Assembly: GCF_024585285.1 (NCBI RefSeq)
Contig: NZ_CP040755.1
Location: 2,418,001 to 2,482,000, forward strand
Length of the DNA stretch: 64,000 nt
Reading direction: 5' to 3'
From: Colwellia sp. M166
Lineage (GTDB): Bacteria > Pseudomonadota > Gammaproteobacteria > Enterobacterales > Alteromonadaceae
How positions within the stretch are numbered: the stretch's first letter is position 1; each line of letters begins with the position of its first letter. The translations under genes were made by a program, and so were the position numbers. Positions 1 through 10,793 of the stretch are shown here, piece by piece. The notes beneath the pieces were generated by a model. The model made no database searches. It had not been told where the DNA came from and was given only the letters and a program-made list of their open reading frames with translations.

Positions 1-1897
1 AATGTAATTCAAATTGCTTACTTTGTATTGCTTGTCTTAGTTCTTGCTCAAGTGTCATGCTAGCGATAAGTTGCTCACGCATACTGTCATCAAAAAACAC
101 ATAACGGCCTCGCCCTAAACTTTTAGCCTGATACATTGCCGCATCTGCATCACGCAATATTTCATTGGCATCTTTATAGCTCATTCGGCTTTGAGCAATG
201 CCGATACTGGCATTAGAATACAAAGTATGACCATCAAGTTCAAAAGGTTGCGCAATTGAATCAATGATACGAGAGGCAATTTCCTCAACATCTTCCAATG
301 ATTGTAATGAATCTAAAAGTACAACAAATTCATCACCACCTAACCTCGCTAAAATATCATTATCACGCACACAAGCTCGTAAGCGTTGTGAAATTTCAAT
401 TAAGAACTGATCACCGGCATGGTGGCCTAAGGTATCATTAATCATTTTGAAGCGGTCTAAATCGATAAATAAAACCGCAAATCGTTGCTTAGGATAACGT
501 TTCAAATGTCGAATAGAATAGGTTAAGCGATCGGCAAACATGGCTCTATTGGGCAATTGAGTTAGGGCGTCATGGTGAGCATCATGATACAAACGTGCTT
601 CCGCTTTTCGACGCTCTTCAATTTGCATACGTAAATTAAGGTTAGTAGCTTGTAGCTCTTGTGTGCGCTTATTGATCATTTTTTCCAGCGCTTCGTGACT
701 TTGTAACGCTCGTTGCTGCGCTCTCTGTCGTAAAATTTCAATAGAAATATGATGGCTAACGAAACGCATCAGCTCAAGATCTTTACTGTGATATGCAGCT
801 TCATCTTGATAATGCTGTATTGCGATAACGCCAAAAACTTCACCTTGATCAGATAAAGGGGCGGCCAACCAGGACTTTGGTAACTCACGCTCTGGATAAT
901 ATTGCGTAAAAGCAGACTGTGTAACTTCACCTTGAGCCGATAAAGTGTAAACCATTCTAGCACTCAACAAAACAGGCTTTGCTTCTCTGATAGCTAATTC
1001 TGATAAGCCATTACTGAGCTTTCGCGTTTCTGGTTGTGGTAACTTTTCATCACAATGATAAGGAAACTCTAATTGAGTTTTATCATCTGAGAGTAAAGCA
1101 ATATAAAAATTCTTGGCTAGCAGTAACTTATTAATTTCGTGATGTAGTGCTTGGTAAAAGTTTTCAACAGCTTGAGACTTTGCCGTTAACTCTGAAATAT
1201 TAAGTAATACTCGATGAGTTTTAACCGCTAATTGCCGCTCGACTATTTCACGCTGCAGTTGTTGATTTGTCTGGGTCAGCTTAAGTGTGCGCTGACGAAT
1301 ACTTGATTCGAGTAGTTCTCGACTTCGCACGCGATCGATTGCTGTCATCAAATGCTCGGCAATAAATTCTAATATTTGACAGTCACGTTCAGAAAAATAC
1401 AATTTATCATCATAACTTTGTAAGGCAATAACCCCAATGATTTGCTTGCCTCGCTTTAATGGCACACCAAGCCAATCTACACATACTGAGCCATACATGA
1501 CAATTTCATCTGTTTTAGCAAGATCGTTTCGTACTTTAGCTGAACAATGCATTGGCTGTTGGCGCAATAGCACTAAACCCGTCAGGCTTTTTCGCCAGTT
1601 AGCTAAATCAACATGCTCACGTAAACGCATTTCTACCGGATTATGGCAGTAGGCTAATTGTAATTCATCCGAGTTATTCAACAGTGCAATATGAAAACTA
1701 TCAGTAACCAATAAGGTTTTAATTACCGATTCAAGGGCGTGATAAAACGCATCCATATCGGTTACAGAACTGGCTAATTCAGACAGTTGTAATAAACCAG
1801 ATTGCATGGTTTTAAGTTGACGATACTTTTTAAGTAGCGATTTTAATTTGGGGTGTTGACGTATCGCATGAATATTTTCCTTCGCCTTGGGTTCCAT
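1..1897 (-). CDS. GAF-GAF-GGDEF (probably -EAL) c-di-GMP signalling protein, 3' end outside window
   Basis: The start is ATG at 1897-1895; 632 codons lie in the window and the gene runs off the left edge. The protein has no obvious membrane segment. Two GAF-like sensor modules, at about residues 30-190 and 240-400, are each followed by a coiled-coil-like stretch. A full diguanylate cyclase domain follows: HDALTQLPNRAMFADRL, DRFKMINDTLGHHAGD and RLGGDEFV, with GGDEF at residues 520-524. The RxxD product-inhibition site (RDND) sits five residues before it. GGDEF enzymes make cyclic di-GMP from GTP. The last residues (MTLEQELRQAI...QFEL) match the usual linker into an EAL phosphodiesterase domain, so a GGDEF-EAL protein is likely, but EAL itself is not in the window. 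Confidence 0.88.
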   Translation of the reverse strand, partial: MEPKAKENIHAIRQHPKLKSLLKKYRQLKTMQSGLLQLSELASSVTDMDAFYHALESVIKTLLVTDSFHIALLNNSDELQLAYCHNPVEMRLREHVDLANWRKSLTGLVLLRQQPMHCSAKVRNDLAKTDEIVMYGSVCVDWLGVPLKRGKQIIGVIALQSYDDKLYFSERDCQILEFIAEHLMTAIDRVRSRELLESSIRQRTLKLTQTNQQLQREIVERQLAVKTHRVLLNISELTAKSQAVENFYQALHHEINKLLLAKNFYIALLSDDKTQLEFPYHCDEKLPQPETRKLSNGLSELAIREAKPVLLSARMVYTLSAQGEVTQSAFTQYYPERELPKSWLAAPLSDQGEVFGVIAIQHYQDEAAYHSKDLELMRFVSHHISIEILRQRAQQRALQSHEALEKMINKRTQELQATNLNLRMQIEERRKAEARLYHDAHHDALTQLPNRAMFADRLTYSIRHLKRYPKQRFAVLFIDLDRFKMINDTLGHHAGDQFLIEISQRLRACVRDNDILARLGGDEFVVLLDSLQSLEDVEEIASRIIDSIAQPFELDGHTLYSNASIGIAQSRMSYKDANEILRDADAAMYQAKSLGRGRYVFFDDSMREQLIASMTLEQELRQAIQSKQFELH

Positions 1898-2076
1898 GGT
1901 GGAAATTCCATTTATTATTATTAGTATTATTTTTGTACTGTTAGTCTAACAAAATAAAAGTTTTTGGCTAGAGCTTATTCAACTTAATTGCTCATATTTT
2001 ATACAATAAAAAGTGATACCAAAGCAATACTTATACTTTCAACTAATCAATGCTATAGCCCATATGGGATTACTAA

Positions 2077-2387
2077 TACCAAAACTATTAAGTTTATTCT
2101 CTCTCAGCGCTTACCAGCGGTTTGAGAACAACGATCATTTTTTGAATATCGTTATTCTATATGAAAGAAATTATCGGCGGTTATCGAATCACTGGCAAGC
2201 TCCCGAGGGTTGATTTTAAAAGGCTTACCGTCGGTGTTATTGATTTTGACAAAGTTATAACCACTTTCTTCAATCAATGCCTTGCCAACATGGATGTACT
2301 TAGGTTCAGTCGGGAACGGTGAACCTGTGCCGCTAAAGCTTTTAAATTTCACTGAGTGAGAAGAAATTGCTATTATTAGAATTGGTA
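2077..2387. repeat. Long copy A of the TACCAA-ended dispersed repeat (MITE-like)
   Basis: The left end reads TACCAAAACTATTAAG and continues to CTCTCAGCGCTTACC. The right end, read on the other strand, is TACCAATTCTAATAATAG and continues to CTCACTCAG, giving imperfect terminal inverted repeats. The interior (AAATTATCGGCGGTTATCGA and following) recurs at 39166-39523 and 46675-46970. The ends abut TA on each side. No transposase is encoded. Confidence 0.8.
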
Positions 2388-2440
2388 TAACAAGTTTTCA
2401 GCTGACATTAACAAGCTCAATAACAATAAATTTTACACGT

Positions 2441-2467
2441 AAAAAAACCGACAAAAGTCGGTTTTTT
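2441..2467 (-). terminator. Rho-independent terminator of rpoH
   Basis: Read on the minus strand this is AAAACCGAC-TTTT-GTCGG followed by a T-run. It lies 17 nt after the rpoH stop codon. Confidence 0.85.
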
Positions 2468-2483
2468 ATAAAATATCACAAGG

Positions 2484-3347
2484 CTATACTGCCATTGCAC
2501 CTTTTAACTTAGCAAGAGCATTCTTTTCAAGCTGTCGAACACGCTCAGCTGATATTTCATATTTATTGGCTAACTCTTGTAGCGTTGACTTATCGTCATG
2601 TAACCAACGCGTACGAATAATATCTTGGCTGCGCTCATCTAGACTCACTAAAGCATTGCTTAGTCGCTTATTAGCATGTTGTTCCCAATTTGAATCTTCA
2701 ACTTCTGTTGCAAGATCAGATTGTTTATCTTCTAAATACTGAGCAGGAGAATATGTACTCGCACTGGCATTGTCATCATCATCGGTTGATAATTCAAAAG
2801 CTTGGTCTTGGTTACTCATACGAGATTCCATTTCCAAAACATCTTTCGTGCTGACACCTAAAGTTTCAGCAACATTGTTAACTTCATCATTGCTAAACCA
2901 ACCTAAGCGCTTTTTGTTTTTACGTAGATTAAAAAATAATTTTCGTTGTGCTTTAGTGGTCGCTACTTTAACAATGCGCCAATTTTTTAACACAAACTCA
3001 TGAATCTCAGCTTTAATCCAATGTACAGCGAACGATACTAAGCGAACACCTACTTCAGGGTTAAAGCGTTTAACAGCTTTCATTAGGCCAACGTTACCTT
3101 CCTGAATTAAATCAGCTTGCGGTAAACCGTAGCCGGCATAACCTTTAGCAACATGAATAACAAAACGAAGATGCGACATAATTAATTCTTGCGCCGCTTT
3201 TAAATCATTTTCAGAATATAAACGAGTTGCTAACTCACGCTCCTTCTCAGCGGTTAGCATCGGAATGCTATAAGCTGATTGCACGTATGCCTCAATGCTG
3301 CCACTTTGTGGAACAGTTAACGCCATTGATTGCATTGATTCACTCAT
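2484..3347 (-). CDS. rpoH: RNA polymerase heat-shock sigma factor RpoH (sigma-32)
   Basis: This 287-residue protein has the usual RpoH length. Region 2 is intact ([17 protein letters not shown], then [26 protein letters not shown]), the RpoH-box ([13 protein letters not shown]) lies near residue 133, and region 4 carries the HTH ([27 protein letters not shown]). RpoH directs core polymerase to heat-shock promoters. A GAGGAG Shine-Dalgarno precedes the ATG. In many gammaproteobacteria rpoH directly follows ftsX. Here an EAL-HDOD gene on the opposite strand and an insertion sequence lie between them, so rpoH must use its own promoter upstream of 3347. Confidence 0.97.
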   Translation of the reverse strand: MSESMQSMALTVPQSGSIEAYVQSAYSIPMLTAEKERELATRLYSENDLKAAQELIMSHLRFVIHVAKGYAGYGLPQADLIQEGNVGLMKAVKRFNPEVGVRLVSFAVHWIKAEIHEFVLKNWRIVKVATTKAQRKLFFNLRKNKKRLGWFSNDEVNNVAETLGVSTKDVLEMESRMSNQDQAFELSTDDDDNASASTYSPAQYLEDKQSDLATEVEDSNWEQHANKRLSNALVSLDERSQDIIRTRWLHDDKSTLQELANKYEISAERVRQLEKNALAKLKGAMAV

Positions 3348-3672
3348 TTAAAAACTCCTCTATCTAATCTAATCTAGTTCGCAATGATAACATAAATCCC
3401 CTACCACCACGACTTTATAAGCCAACAGTAGCTTAGAAGACAGGGGGAAACAACACCCTCTTTCAACTTTTCGATGAATAATTTGTTAAACTTTGTCACT
3501 CACTTTAAAATTTTCTTAAAATACATGACCATGAGTAACATCCAAAAGTTAGCCTGATATTGCAATTCGGCTATTTTGTGTCATGCCTTATTGTAAAATA
3601 TAACCACAAGATATATAAGTAATAAAGTTTCGCTTTTTAAAATTTATTATAGCGGCATTAATTAGAGGTCTT
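3348..3672. other. Divergent promoter region between rpoH and the EAL-HDOD gene
   Basis: This is a 325-bp AT-rich gap with no gene. It must hold the rpoH promoter (minus strand) and the EAL-HDOD promoter (plus strand). On the minus side a TATCAT-like -10 lies about 45-50 nt before rpoH. No confident -35 or operator could be picked out. Confidence 0.4.
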
Positions 3673-4884
3673 ATGTATTCATTTATTGCCAGACAACCGA
3701 TATTAGATTTAAATCAAAGCGTTGTTGCTTATGAGTTACTTTTTAGGGATGGTGAGAGTAATTGCTTTCCAGATATAGACCCCGATCAAGCTACATCCAA
3801 TATATTAAGTAATAATCACTTAACCTTAGGTGTAGAAAATATTACCAATAATTTACCGGCCTATATAAACTTTCACTCCAATACACTGATTAACGATTTT
3901 CCCAGTTTCTTAGATCCCAGTACAGTTGTCATAGAAATATTAGAAGATGTTCCGGCCAGCGATGCCTTGTTATCTGCATGTAAACAGCTCTCCGAAAAAG
4001 GCTATATACTTGCCTTAGATGACCACGACTTTGATCCAAAATGGCAACGTTTTTTCCCTTATATTAATCTATTAAAGATAGATGTATTACAACACTCAAT
4101 GCTCGCAATCAGTAAGTTTATTAGGACAATTAATAACTCAAAAATAACTTTACTTGCTGAAAAAGTTGAAACAGCACAACAGTTTGAACAAACAAAACTA
4201 CTGGGTTTCACCTTATTTCAAGGTTATTTCTTTGCCAAGCCCGAAATGCTGAAACAAAAGAAAGTGACGAGTACAAAACAAAAGATTTTAGAGTTAGTAG
4301 GTCATGCAAGTTGTGAACAGTTAAACTTTGACACTATGGGAGAGATCTTTAGCTCAGATCCAGGCCTAACATATAAATTATTACGCTTTATCAATAATCC
4401 TTGCTACGGAAGAAGCCAAGAAATAACCTCATTAAAACATGCATTGATATATCTTGGTGATATAGAATTAAAGAAATTTATTGCCTTATTAGCCTTAGCT
4501 GATCTTAATCACAACAAGCCAACTGAAATTATTCGCTTGTCTTTAATAAGAGCTAAGTTTTGTGAACAGATTTCTTTGTTACAGAAAAACCAAGAAAACC
4601 CACCAAAAGCATTTTTAACCGGTATTTTATCCTTTATCGATGGCATTTTAGATCATACGTTAGCAACATTATTAAATATATTGCCAGTCCATGCTGATAT
4701 TAAACAGGCACTAATGACTAATGACAATTATTTAGCCCATTACTTAAATCTAGCCAAAAGTATTGAGATGGGACATTGGCAAGCAAGTGATTTACTGATT
4801 GAACAACTAGCACTAACTCATGAGCAGTGCTTTATCGCGCATACCAAAGCAATCACTTGGGCTGATGAAATGTTGCAAGATTAA
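3673..4884 (+). CDS. EAL-HDOD signalling protein (YuxH/CdgJ type)
   Basis: This 403-residue cytoplasmic protein has an N-terminal EAL-like domain (residues 1 to about 195) with YELLFRDG, ILEDVP, LALDDHDF, LLKIDV, LAEKVE and QGYFFAKP. An HDOD domain follows (about 200-390: GEIFSSDPGLTYKLLRFINNPCYG, ITSLKHALIYLG). Several catalytic acidic residues of true c-di-GMP phosphodiesterases are replaced, for example ELL in place of EAL and ILEDVP for the EITE motif. The EAL part is therefore probably a non-catalytic sensor, as in other EAL-HDOD proteins that affect motility and biofilm (family knowledge). The start has an AGAGG ribosome-binding site. The gene is oriented against rpoH and ftsYEX and looks like an insertion into the ftsX-rpoH junction. 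Confidence 0.9.
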   Translation: MYSFIARQPILDLNQSVVAYELLFRDGESNCFPDIDPDQATSNILSNNHLTLGVENITNNLPAYINFHSNTLINDFPSFLDPSTVVIEILEDVPASDALLSACKQLSEKGYILALDDHDFDPKWQRFFPYINLLKIDVLQHSMLAISKFIRTINNSKITLLAEKVETAQQFEQTKLLGFTLFQGYFFAKPEMLKQKKVTSTKQKILELVGHASCEQLNFDTMGEIFSSDPGLTYKLLRFINNPCYGRSQEITSLKHALIYLGDIELKKFIALLALADLNHNKPTEIIRLSLIRAKFCEQISLLQKNQENPPKAFLTGILSFIDGILDHTLATLLNILPVHADIKQALMTNDNYLAHYLNLAKSIEMGHWQASDLLIEQLALTHEQCFIAHTKAITWADEMLQD

Positions 4885-4918
4885 ACGCAGGTCTATTTAC
4901 TAACAGTTTAAATAATTA

Positions 4919-5917
4919 ACCTCAGCTCGGGATAAGAATTAATTAAATTGAACTAAGTGCCCGTTCCACGATCCGATCTTTCGACCAAGAAAAAACAGAA
5001 AGATAATAAGGAACGGGCATGAATAAACTAGTTGAAATATTCTGTGATGTCGATGATTTTTGTCGCGTATTTATCCCACAATGGGAGAAACAATTAATTG
5101 CTGATGGAAGTATCAAGCGAAATCGTCCATGCCGTATGGCTATGAGTGAGATAATCACTATATTAATTGCTTTTCATACATCAAATCATCGCGACTTTAA
5201 AAATTATTATAAAGGTTATATTGCTAAGTTTTATCGTTCACATTTCCCTAGCTTATTGAGCTACACTCGATTTTTAGAAGTGATGCCTAAAGCGGTCGTT
5301 CCACTTTCTAGCTACTTTTCAATACTTAAAGGTGAGTCTACAGGTATTGAGTTTATTGACTCTACAAGCATAAAAGTATGCCATAACTTAAGAATTCCTA
5401 GACATAAAACATTTGACGGTATAGCCGAACGGGGCAAAGGAACAATGGGTTGGTTTTATGGGTTCAAACTACATTTAGTCACTAACTTTAGAGGTGAAAT
5501 AGTTGAGGCTAAATTAACTACTGGCAATGTTCACGACACAAAGCCCGTATTAGCCTTAGCTAAAAACTTAAAAGGGAAGTTATATGCAGATAAAGGCTAT
5601 ATAAGCAAAAAAATTAACAGTTGGTTTGAAGGAAAAAGGAGTTGATTTGATAACAACCGTGCGCCGTAATATGAAAGCCAAAGCTATGTCGTTATGGGAT
5701 AGAGCAATGTTATCTAGACGGTTTATTATTGAAACGATAAATGATCAATTGAAGAATATATCTCAAATAGAGCATTCGCGTCATCGTAGCCCTAATAGTT
5801 TTATGTTGAATTTACTGGCAGGTTTAGTGGCTTATTGCCTTAAAGAAAATAAGCCAACCCTTAATATTAGTGACGTAGAGAAGAATGCTATGGTTAGGGC
5901 TTAACCCGATCTGAGGT
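4919..5917 (+). mobile_element. IS982-family insertion sequence
   Basis: The left end is ACCTCAGCTCGGGATAAG (from 4919). The right end, read on the other strand from 5917, is ACCTCAGATCGGGTTAAG, so the terminal inverted repeats match at 16 of 18 positions. TAATTA flanks both ends (4913-4918 and 5918-5923), which looks like a 6-bp target duplication. Because TAATTA is its own reverse complement, it cannot be told apart from a longer inverted repeat. The element is about 1.0 kb with one transposase gene, as in the IS982 family. It sits just after the EAL-HDOD gene and just past the ftsX stop codon. Confidence 0.92.
5019..5904 (+). pseudogene. IS982 transposase, frameshifted at an A7 tract
   Basis: The first part (5019-5645, 208 residues) has IS982 hallmarks: GIEFIDSTSIKVCHN, GIAERGKGTMGWFYGFKLHL, LTTGNVHDTKPV and KLYADKGYISKK. 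The C-terminal part is in the next frame and open from 5605 (KEKGVDLITTVRRNMK, IIETINDQLKNISQIEHSRH, LLAGLVAYC). The frames join at AAAAAAA, 5607-5613. Removing one A restores a 294-residue transposase of normal length with no other lesion. It may be a recent null allele, a sequencing error, or a slippage site where polymerase makes some full-length product. Confidence 0.88.
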
Positions 5918-5929
5918 TAATTACACAAT

Positions 5930-6904
5930 TTAATCTGCTGTTGGCTCGATAGCGCGTATATGTTGGCGTACTGAAATAAAGCTCCCTAACAAACCTAAGC
6001 CAATAGCTAAAAGCTGCAAAACAACTAATTCAGTAAAAGATAAGCCCGATAAAACAAACTGACTTTGATAAAGCTCGGTTAATTGACTCAAGGCACCAGA
6101 AATATAACTCGCTAAAATAGCGACGCAGATACTCGCAACAAAGCCACCAAGCACACCATACCAAACTCCAGCATATAAAAATGGCCGTTGAATAAAGCTA
6201 TCGGTTGCCCCGACCAATTTCATCACAGCAATAGCATCTTTTTGATTTAAAATGGCTAAGCGAATTGTATTGCCAATAATCAGTACCACTGACAAACACA
6301 ACAACACAGCTATCGCTATCACTACATCTTCAATGAGTGCTGCCATCGCTTGCAAACGAGTTAACCATTCAAGATCAAGTTTACCTTGATCAACACCACG
6401 CTCTTGTTCTAATTTAAGTAATAACTCACGTGCTGCTTGTACTTGGCTAAAACGCTTGGTGGGCGTAACTAATAAAGTTGCAGGTAGCGGATTTTCATCT
6501 AAATATTCTAGCGCTTGGCCAAAGCCAGACGCCACTTTAAATTCAGTTAGCGCTTGATCAGCAGAAATATAAACAACATTAGCCACCTCAGGATAAAGCT
6601 TAATACGTTGTACGAGATTTTGAGCTGATTTATCAGGTGTTGATAATTTTAAGAACAGTGTGATTTCCGATGCAGAGTTCCACTGCTCAGTAACCATTTG
6701 AGTATTTTTCACAAAAAGGTGCAATGTTGCCGGTAAAGTTAAACTTATGCCTAACACTAAAACTGTCATCACTGATGTAAACGGCGTACGCCATAAATCA
6801 CCTAAGCTACCTATTCCCTGTTGTAAATGACGAATAACGCGGGCAGTAATTCGACCGGTCCAACCTAGCTGATGCTTACTTTGACGACTAAAATTAGTTT
6901 GCAT
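5930..6904 (-). CDS. ftsX: Cell-division ABC transporter permease FtsX
   Basis: This 324-residue membrane protein has four transmembrane segments (about residues 45-66, 195-220, 245-270 and 290-312) and a large periplasmic loop between the first two. It follows the proteobacterial FtsX layout with a cytoplasmic N-terminal stretch. FtsX and FtsE form a non-exporting ABC complex at the division ring that activates peptidoglycan hydrolysis through EnvC-type adaptors (family knowledge). Its start overlaps the ftsE end by 11 nt, showing translational coupling. The gene ends just inside the right boundary of the IS982 insertion, which may have removed any native read-through to rpoH. Confidence 0.96.
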   Translation of the reverse strand: MQTNFSRQSKHQLGWTGRITARVIRHLQQGIGSLGDLWRTPFTSVMTVLVLGISLTLPATLHLFVKNTQMVTEQWNSASEITLFLKLSTPDKSAQNLVQRIKLYPEVANVVYISADQALTEFKVASGFGQALEYLDENPLPATLLVTPTKRFSQVQAARELLLKLEQERGVDQGKLDLEWLTRLQAMAALIEDVVIAIAVLLCLSVVLIIGNTIRLAILNQKDAIAVMKLVGATDSFIQRPFLYAGVWYGVLGGFVASICVAILASYISGALSQLTELYQSQFVLSGLSFTELVVLQLLAIGLGLLGSFISVRQHIRAIEPTAD

Positions 6905-7595
6905 TTAGGTCACCTGCAGCCTGTAAGCCATCGACAATACCATCGGTGATCATATGGCCTTGCTTTAACGTCAGCGTGCGATACTTCATGCGAGCAATCA
7001 ACCCTAAATCATGAGTGGCAATTAAAACGCTGACGCCCATATCATTAAACTCTTCAAATAATCGAATAATATCCAAAGATAATTTAGGATCTAAATTACC
7101 TGTAGGCTCATCAGCTAACAAAATTGGCGGTTTATTAACAATAGCGCGTGCTATGCCCACTCGTTGCTGTTCGCCACCAGAAAGCATATTCGGAAAACAT
7201 TTTAATTTGCTCGACAGATGTACTTTATCAAGCGCAGCTTCAACCCGTTTACGGGTTTCCTTATGACTATAACCTTCGATAATTAGCGGCAAAGCAACAT
7301 TATCGAATACGGTTCGATCTAATAACAAATTATGGTTTTGGAAAATCATACCAATACCTCGACGTACATAAGGTATTTGTTGATACTTAATGGTTGATAA
7401 TTCACTGCCATTAATTTCAATACTACCAACGCTGGGCTTTTCCATCATACTCATCAGCTTCAGCAAAGTACTTTTACCAGCGCCCGAGTGCCCCGTTAAA
7501 AACGCCATTTCACCCGGAGCAATAGTAAAGCTCACTTGTTTGAGCGCTAAAAAGCCCCCTGGATAAGTTTTACTAACGTTATTAAATCGGATCAT
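6894..7595 (-). CDS. ftsE: Cell-division ATP-binding protein FtsE
   Basis: This 233-residue ABC ATPase has Walker [10 protein letters not shown], the signature LSGGEQQRV and Walker [13 protein letters not shown], with the switch histidine in IATHD. It pairs with FtsX. It follows ftsY by 8 nt and overlaps ftsX by 11 nt, forming the classic ftsY-ftsE-ftsX operon. Most FtsE are about 220 residues; this one has a slightly longer tail ([13 protein letters not shown]). Confidence 0.97.
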   Translation of the reverse strand: MIRFNNVSKTYPGGFLALKQVSFTIAPGEMAFLTGHSGAGKSTLLKLMSMMEKPSVGSIEINGSELSTIKYQQIPYVRRGIGMIFQNHNLLLDRTVFDNVALPLIIEGYSHKETRKRVEAALDKVHLSSKLKCFPNMLSGGEQQRVGIARAIVNKPPILLADEPTGNLDPKLSLDIIRLFEEFNDMGVSVLIATHDLGLIARMKYRTLTLKQGHMITDGIVDGLQAAGDLNAN

Positions 7596-7603
7596 AAGCC
7601 GTA

Positions 7604-8911
<1,308 letters not shown>

Positions 8912-9095
8912 AAATGTATTTACAATCTTAATTAAATGTATTTGATGTATACGTTTACTACTGAAATCATTAATCTAAGGTTTGTTGCAACTTGAACAAT
9001 TCATAGATCAGATGGTATTCACAAGTAAACAAGGATAAAATTATCGATATAGTATCACCTAACCTGCCGACACAAAAATAAAAGCTGTTTAAGTT

Positions 9096-9686
9096 ATGAG
9101 CAAACTCAAAAAACAATCAGATAAAAACACCAAAACCGGTCATATCCGTATTATTGCAGGTCAACATCGTGGTCGAAAATTACCGGTACTAATTGCAGAT
9201 GGTTTACGTCCAACGACCGATCGCGTGAAAGAAACGGTATTTAATTGGCTGATGCCCTATGTACAAGATGCTAATTGTTTAGATTGCTTTGCTGGCTCTG
9301 GTGGTCTTGGTTTTGAAGCGATGTCGCGTGGTGCAGAATCACTGACCTTAGTTGAACTCAATAAAGCCGCGGCTCAGCAATTAAAAGATAACAAAGCGCT
9401 GCTAAAAATCGATAACATCCAAGTAGTGCAACAAAACGCTTTAGATTTTTTGCAAACGAACCAACAAAGCTTCTCATTAGTTTTTATTGATCCCCCTTTT
9501 AGAAAAGGCCTCGCCCAACAAGCAGTAGAATTATTGTCTATAAAAGGCTTAGATGAAGACGCCTTAATATATGTCGAAATGGAAGCCGACACTAACGCAC
9601 AAGTGATGCCGAGTCATTGGCAGCTTTTGAAAGAAAAGGTAGCCGGACAAGTGGTTTACCGACTTTATCAAAATAGCGCCAAGTAA
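9096..9686 (+). CDS. rsmD: 16S rRNA (guanine(966)-N(2))-methyltransferase RsmD
   Basis: This 196-residue Rossmann methyltransferase has RIIAGQHRGRKLPV at its N-terminus, RPTTDRVKETVFNWL, the SAM motif CLDCFAGSGGLGFEAMSRGA and the catalytic motif VFIDPPF, all typical of RsmD. It methylates G966 of 16S rRNA in the small subunit. It is divergent from ftsY across about 180 bp, an arrangement common in gammaproteobacteria. Confidence 0.96.
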   Translation: MSKLKKQSDKNTKTGHIRIIAGQHRGRKLPVLIADGLRPTTDRVKETVFNWLMPYVQDANCLDCFAGSGGLGFEAMSRGAESLTLVELNKAAAQQLKDNKALLKIDNIQVVQQNALDFLQTNQQSFSLVFIDPPFRKGLAQQAVELLSIKGLDEDALIYVEMEADTNAQVMPSHWQLLKEKVAGQVVYRLYQNSAK

Positions 9687-9869
9687 AAGCTCATAATCAG
9701 GGAATACCTTTATTTTTTGATCCTAAAAAGTATTCCCCATTTGTACGCCATTAACAAATAGGCGTTAATGACCAATACCGTAACCGAAACTTCCAACGCT
9801 GACCAGTATTCGAATTGGGCATATCGCAATTACATTTTGAGGTAAGGGTAGGAAACAATAAAAATAAAA

Positions 9870-9911
9870 AAGCCGTAACTTAGCGCCGTACTATGGCTTA
9901 AGTTATGGCTT
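9870..9911 (-). terminator. Terminator after the speD-speE operon
   Basis: The stem is AAGCCGTAACTTA / TAAGTTATGGCTT (one mismatch). On the minus strand it runs into a T-rich stretch (complement of 9858-9869). A second perfect 10-bp palindrome with centre 9931 overlaps the speE stop codon. Confidence 0.65.
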
Positions 9912-9932
9912 ATTATGCATAACAGCTAAACT

Positions 9933-10793
9933 TTAGCTGTTATCAATTAATCCAGTTAAACCTTTTTTAACAAAATTGGGCAGGGCGAATGCTGCACTAT
10001 GTAATGCTTGGTTGTAATACTGAAAATCCAAACCACTAGCAGCAACACGTTGCTCATCAAAGTCATTTACTGGATGGTATTGTTTACTGGCGAAAGTAAA
10101 GCTCCACAAACCACCAGGATAAGTTAAATTACTAAACGAATATAAGTAGTTTTGTGGAAATACTGCATTAAGCACTGTCAGTAATGATTGCTGAATATCC
10201 ATGGCATACCATGACGATTCACCTTGAGAAACCACAATACCGTCATCTGTTAAGCAATTAAAAACATCTTGATAAAAAGCTTCGCCAAATAAAGGCTGAG
10301 CAGGGCCGATAGGATCAGTACTATCAACAATAATTACATCGAATTTTTCTGTTGTTTGCTTAACAAATTCAACACCATCGCCAATAATTAATTGCATTTT
10401 TTCATGGTCTAAATCTTTTGACGTTTGTGGAATATGCTGACGACAAGCATCAACTACCATGGCATCAATTTCTACCATAGTGCATTTTTCAACGCCTTTA
10501 TGACGCAAGACTTCACGGGCAGTACCACCGTCTCCGCCACCAATAACTAAAACATTTTTTGGTGCCGGGTGAACAAACAAAGGCACATGAGTGATCATAT
10601 CGTGGTAAGCAAATTCATCACGCTCGGTCACCATAATTAAGCCATCGTTCAGTAGCATTTTGCCATGGCCTTTGGTTTCAACGACGTCAACCGTTTGAAA
10701 TTCACTTTTTCCTGAAAAAAGGACTTTTTCTACTTTAAATTTCAAGCCTAAAAAATCTTGAAACTTTTCTTCTACCCATAAATCAGAGTGCAT
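9933..10793 (-). CDS. speE: Spermidine synthase (polyamine aminopropyltransferase)
   Basis: This 286-residue enzyme starts at the ATG at 10793 (MHSDLWVEEKF), which has an AGGAGA ribosome-binding site; the frame is open further upstream inside speD but has no such signal there. The motifs are VLVIGGGDGGTAREVLRH for decarboxylated-SAM binding, CTMVEID, and DVIIVDSTDPIGPA with the catalytic aspartate. SpeE transfers an aminopropyl group from decarboxylated SAM to putrescine. It overlaps the end of speD by 11 nt, so the two steps are co-translated. Confidence 0.96.
   Translation of the reverse strand: MHSDLWVEEKFQDFLGLKFKVEKVLFSGKSEFQTVDVVETKGHGKMLLNDGLIMVTERDEFAYHDMITHVPLFVHPAPKNVLVIGGGDGGTAREVLRHKGVEKCTMVEIDAMVVDACRQHIPQTSKDLDHEKMQLIIGDGVEFVKQTTEKFDVIIVDSTDPIGPAQPLFGEAFYQDVFNCLTDDGIVVSQGESSWYAMDIQQSLLTVLNAVFPQNYLYSFSNLTYPGGLWSFTFASKQYHPVNDFDEQRVAASGLDFQYYNQALHSAAFALPNFVKKGLTGLIDNS

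Larger units (their letters stand above)
1898..2483. other. Intergenic region filled mainly by a dispersed repeat
   Basis: This gene-free stretch lies between the divergent upstream end of the GGDEF gene and the 3' end of rpoH. It holds the long inverted-repeat element at 2077-2387 and the rpoH terminator at 2441-2467. Short reading frames inside the repeat are not supported as genes. Nothing else was recognised. Confidence 0.6.

Noticed and set aside
2152..2352. Minus-strand frame ending ...ITADNFFHIE, repeated at 39242-39493 and 46686-46940
   Set aside because: It lies inside the inverted-repeat element, is open on both strands, and differs between copies by changes with no clear codon bias and by length breaks; treated as repeat, not gene.
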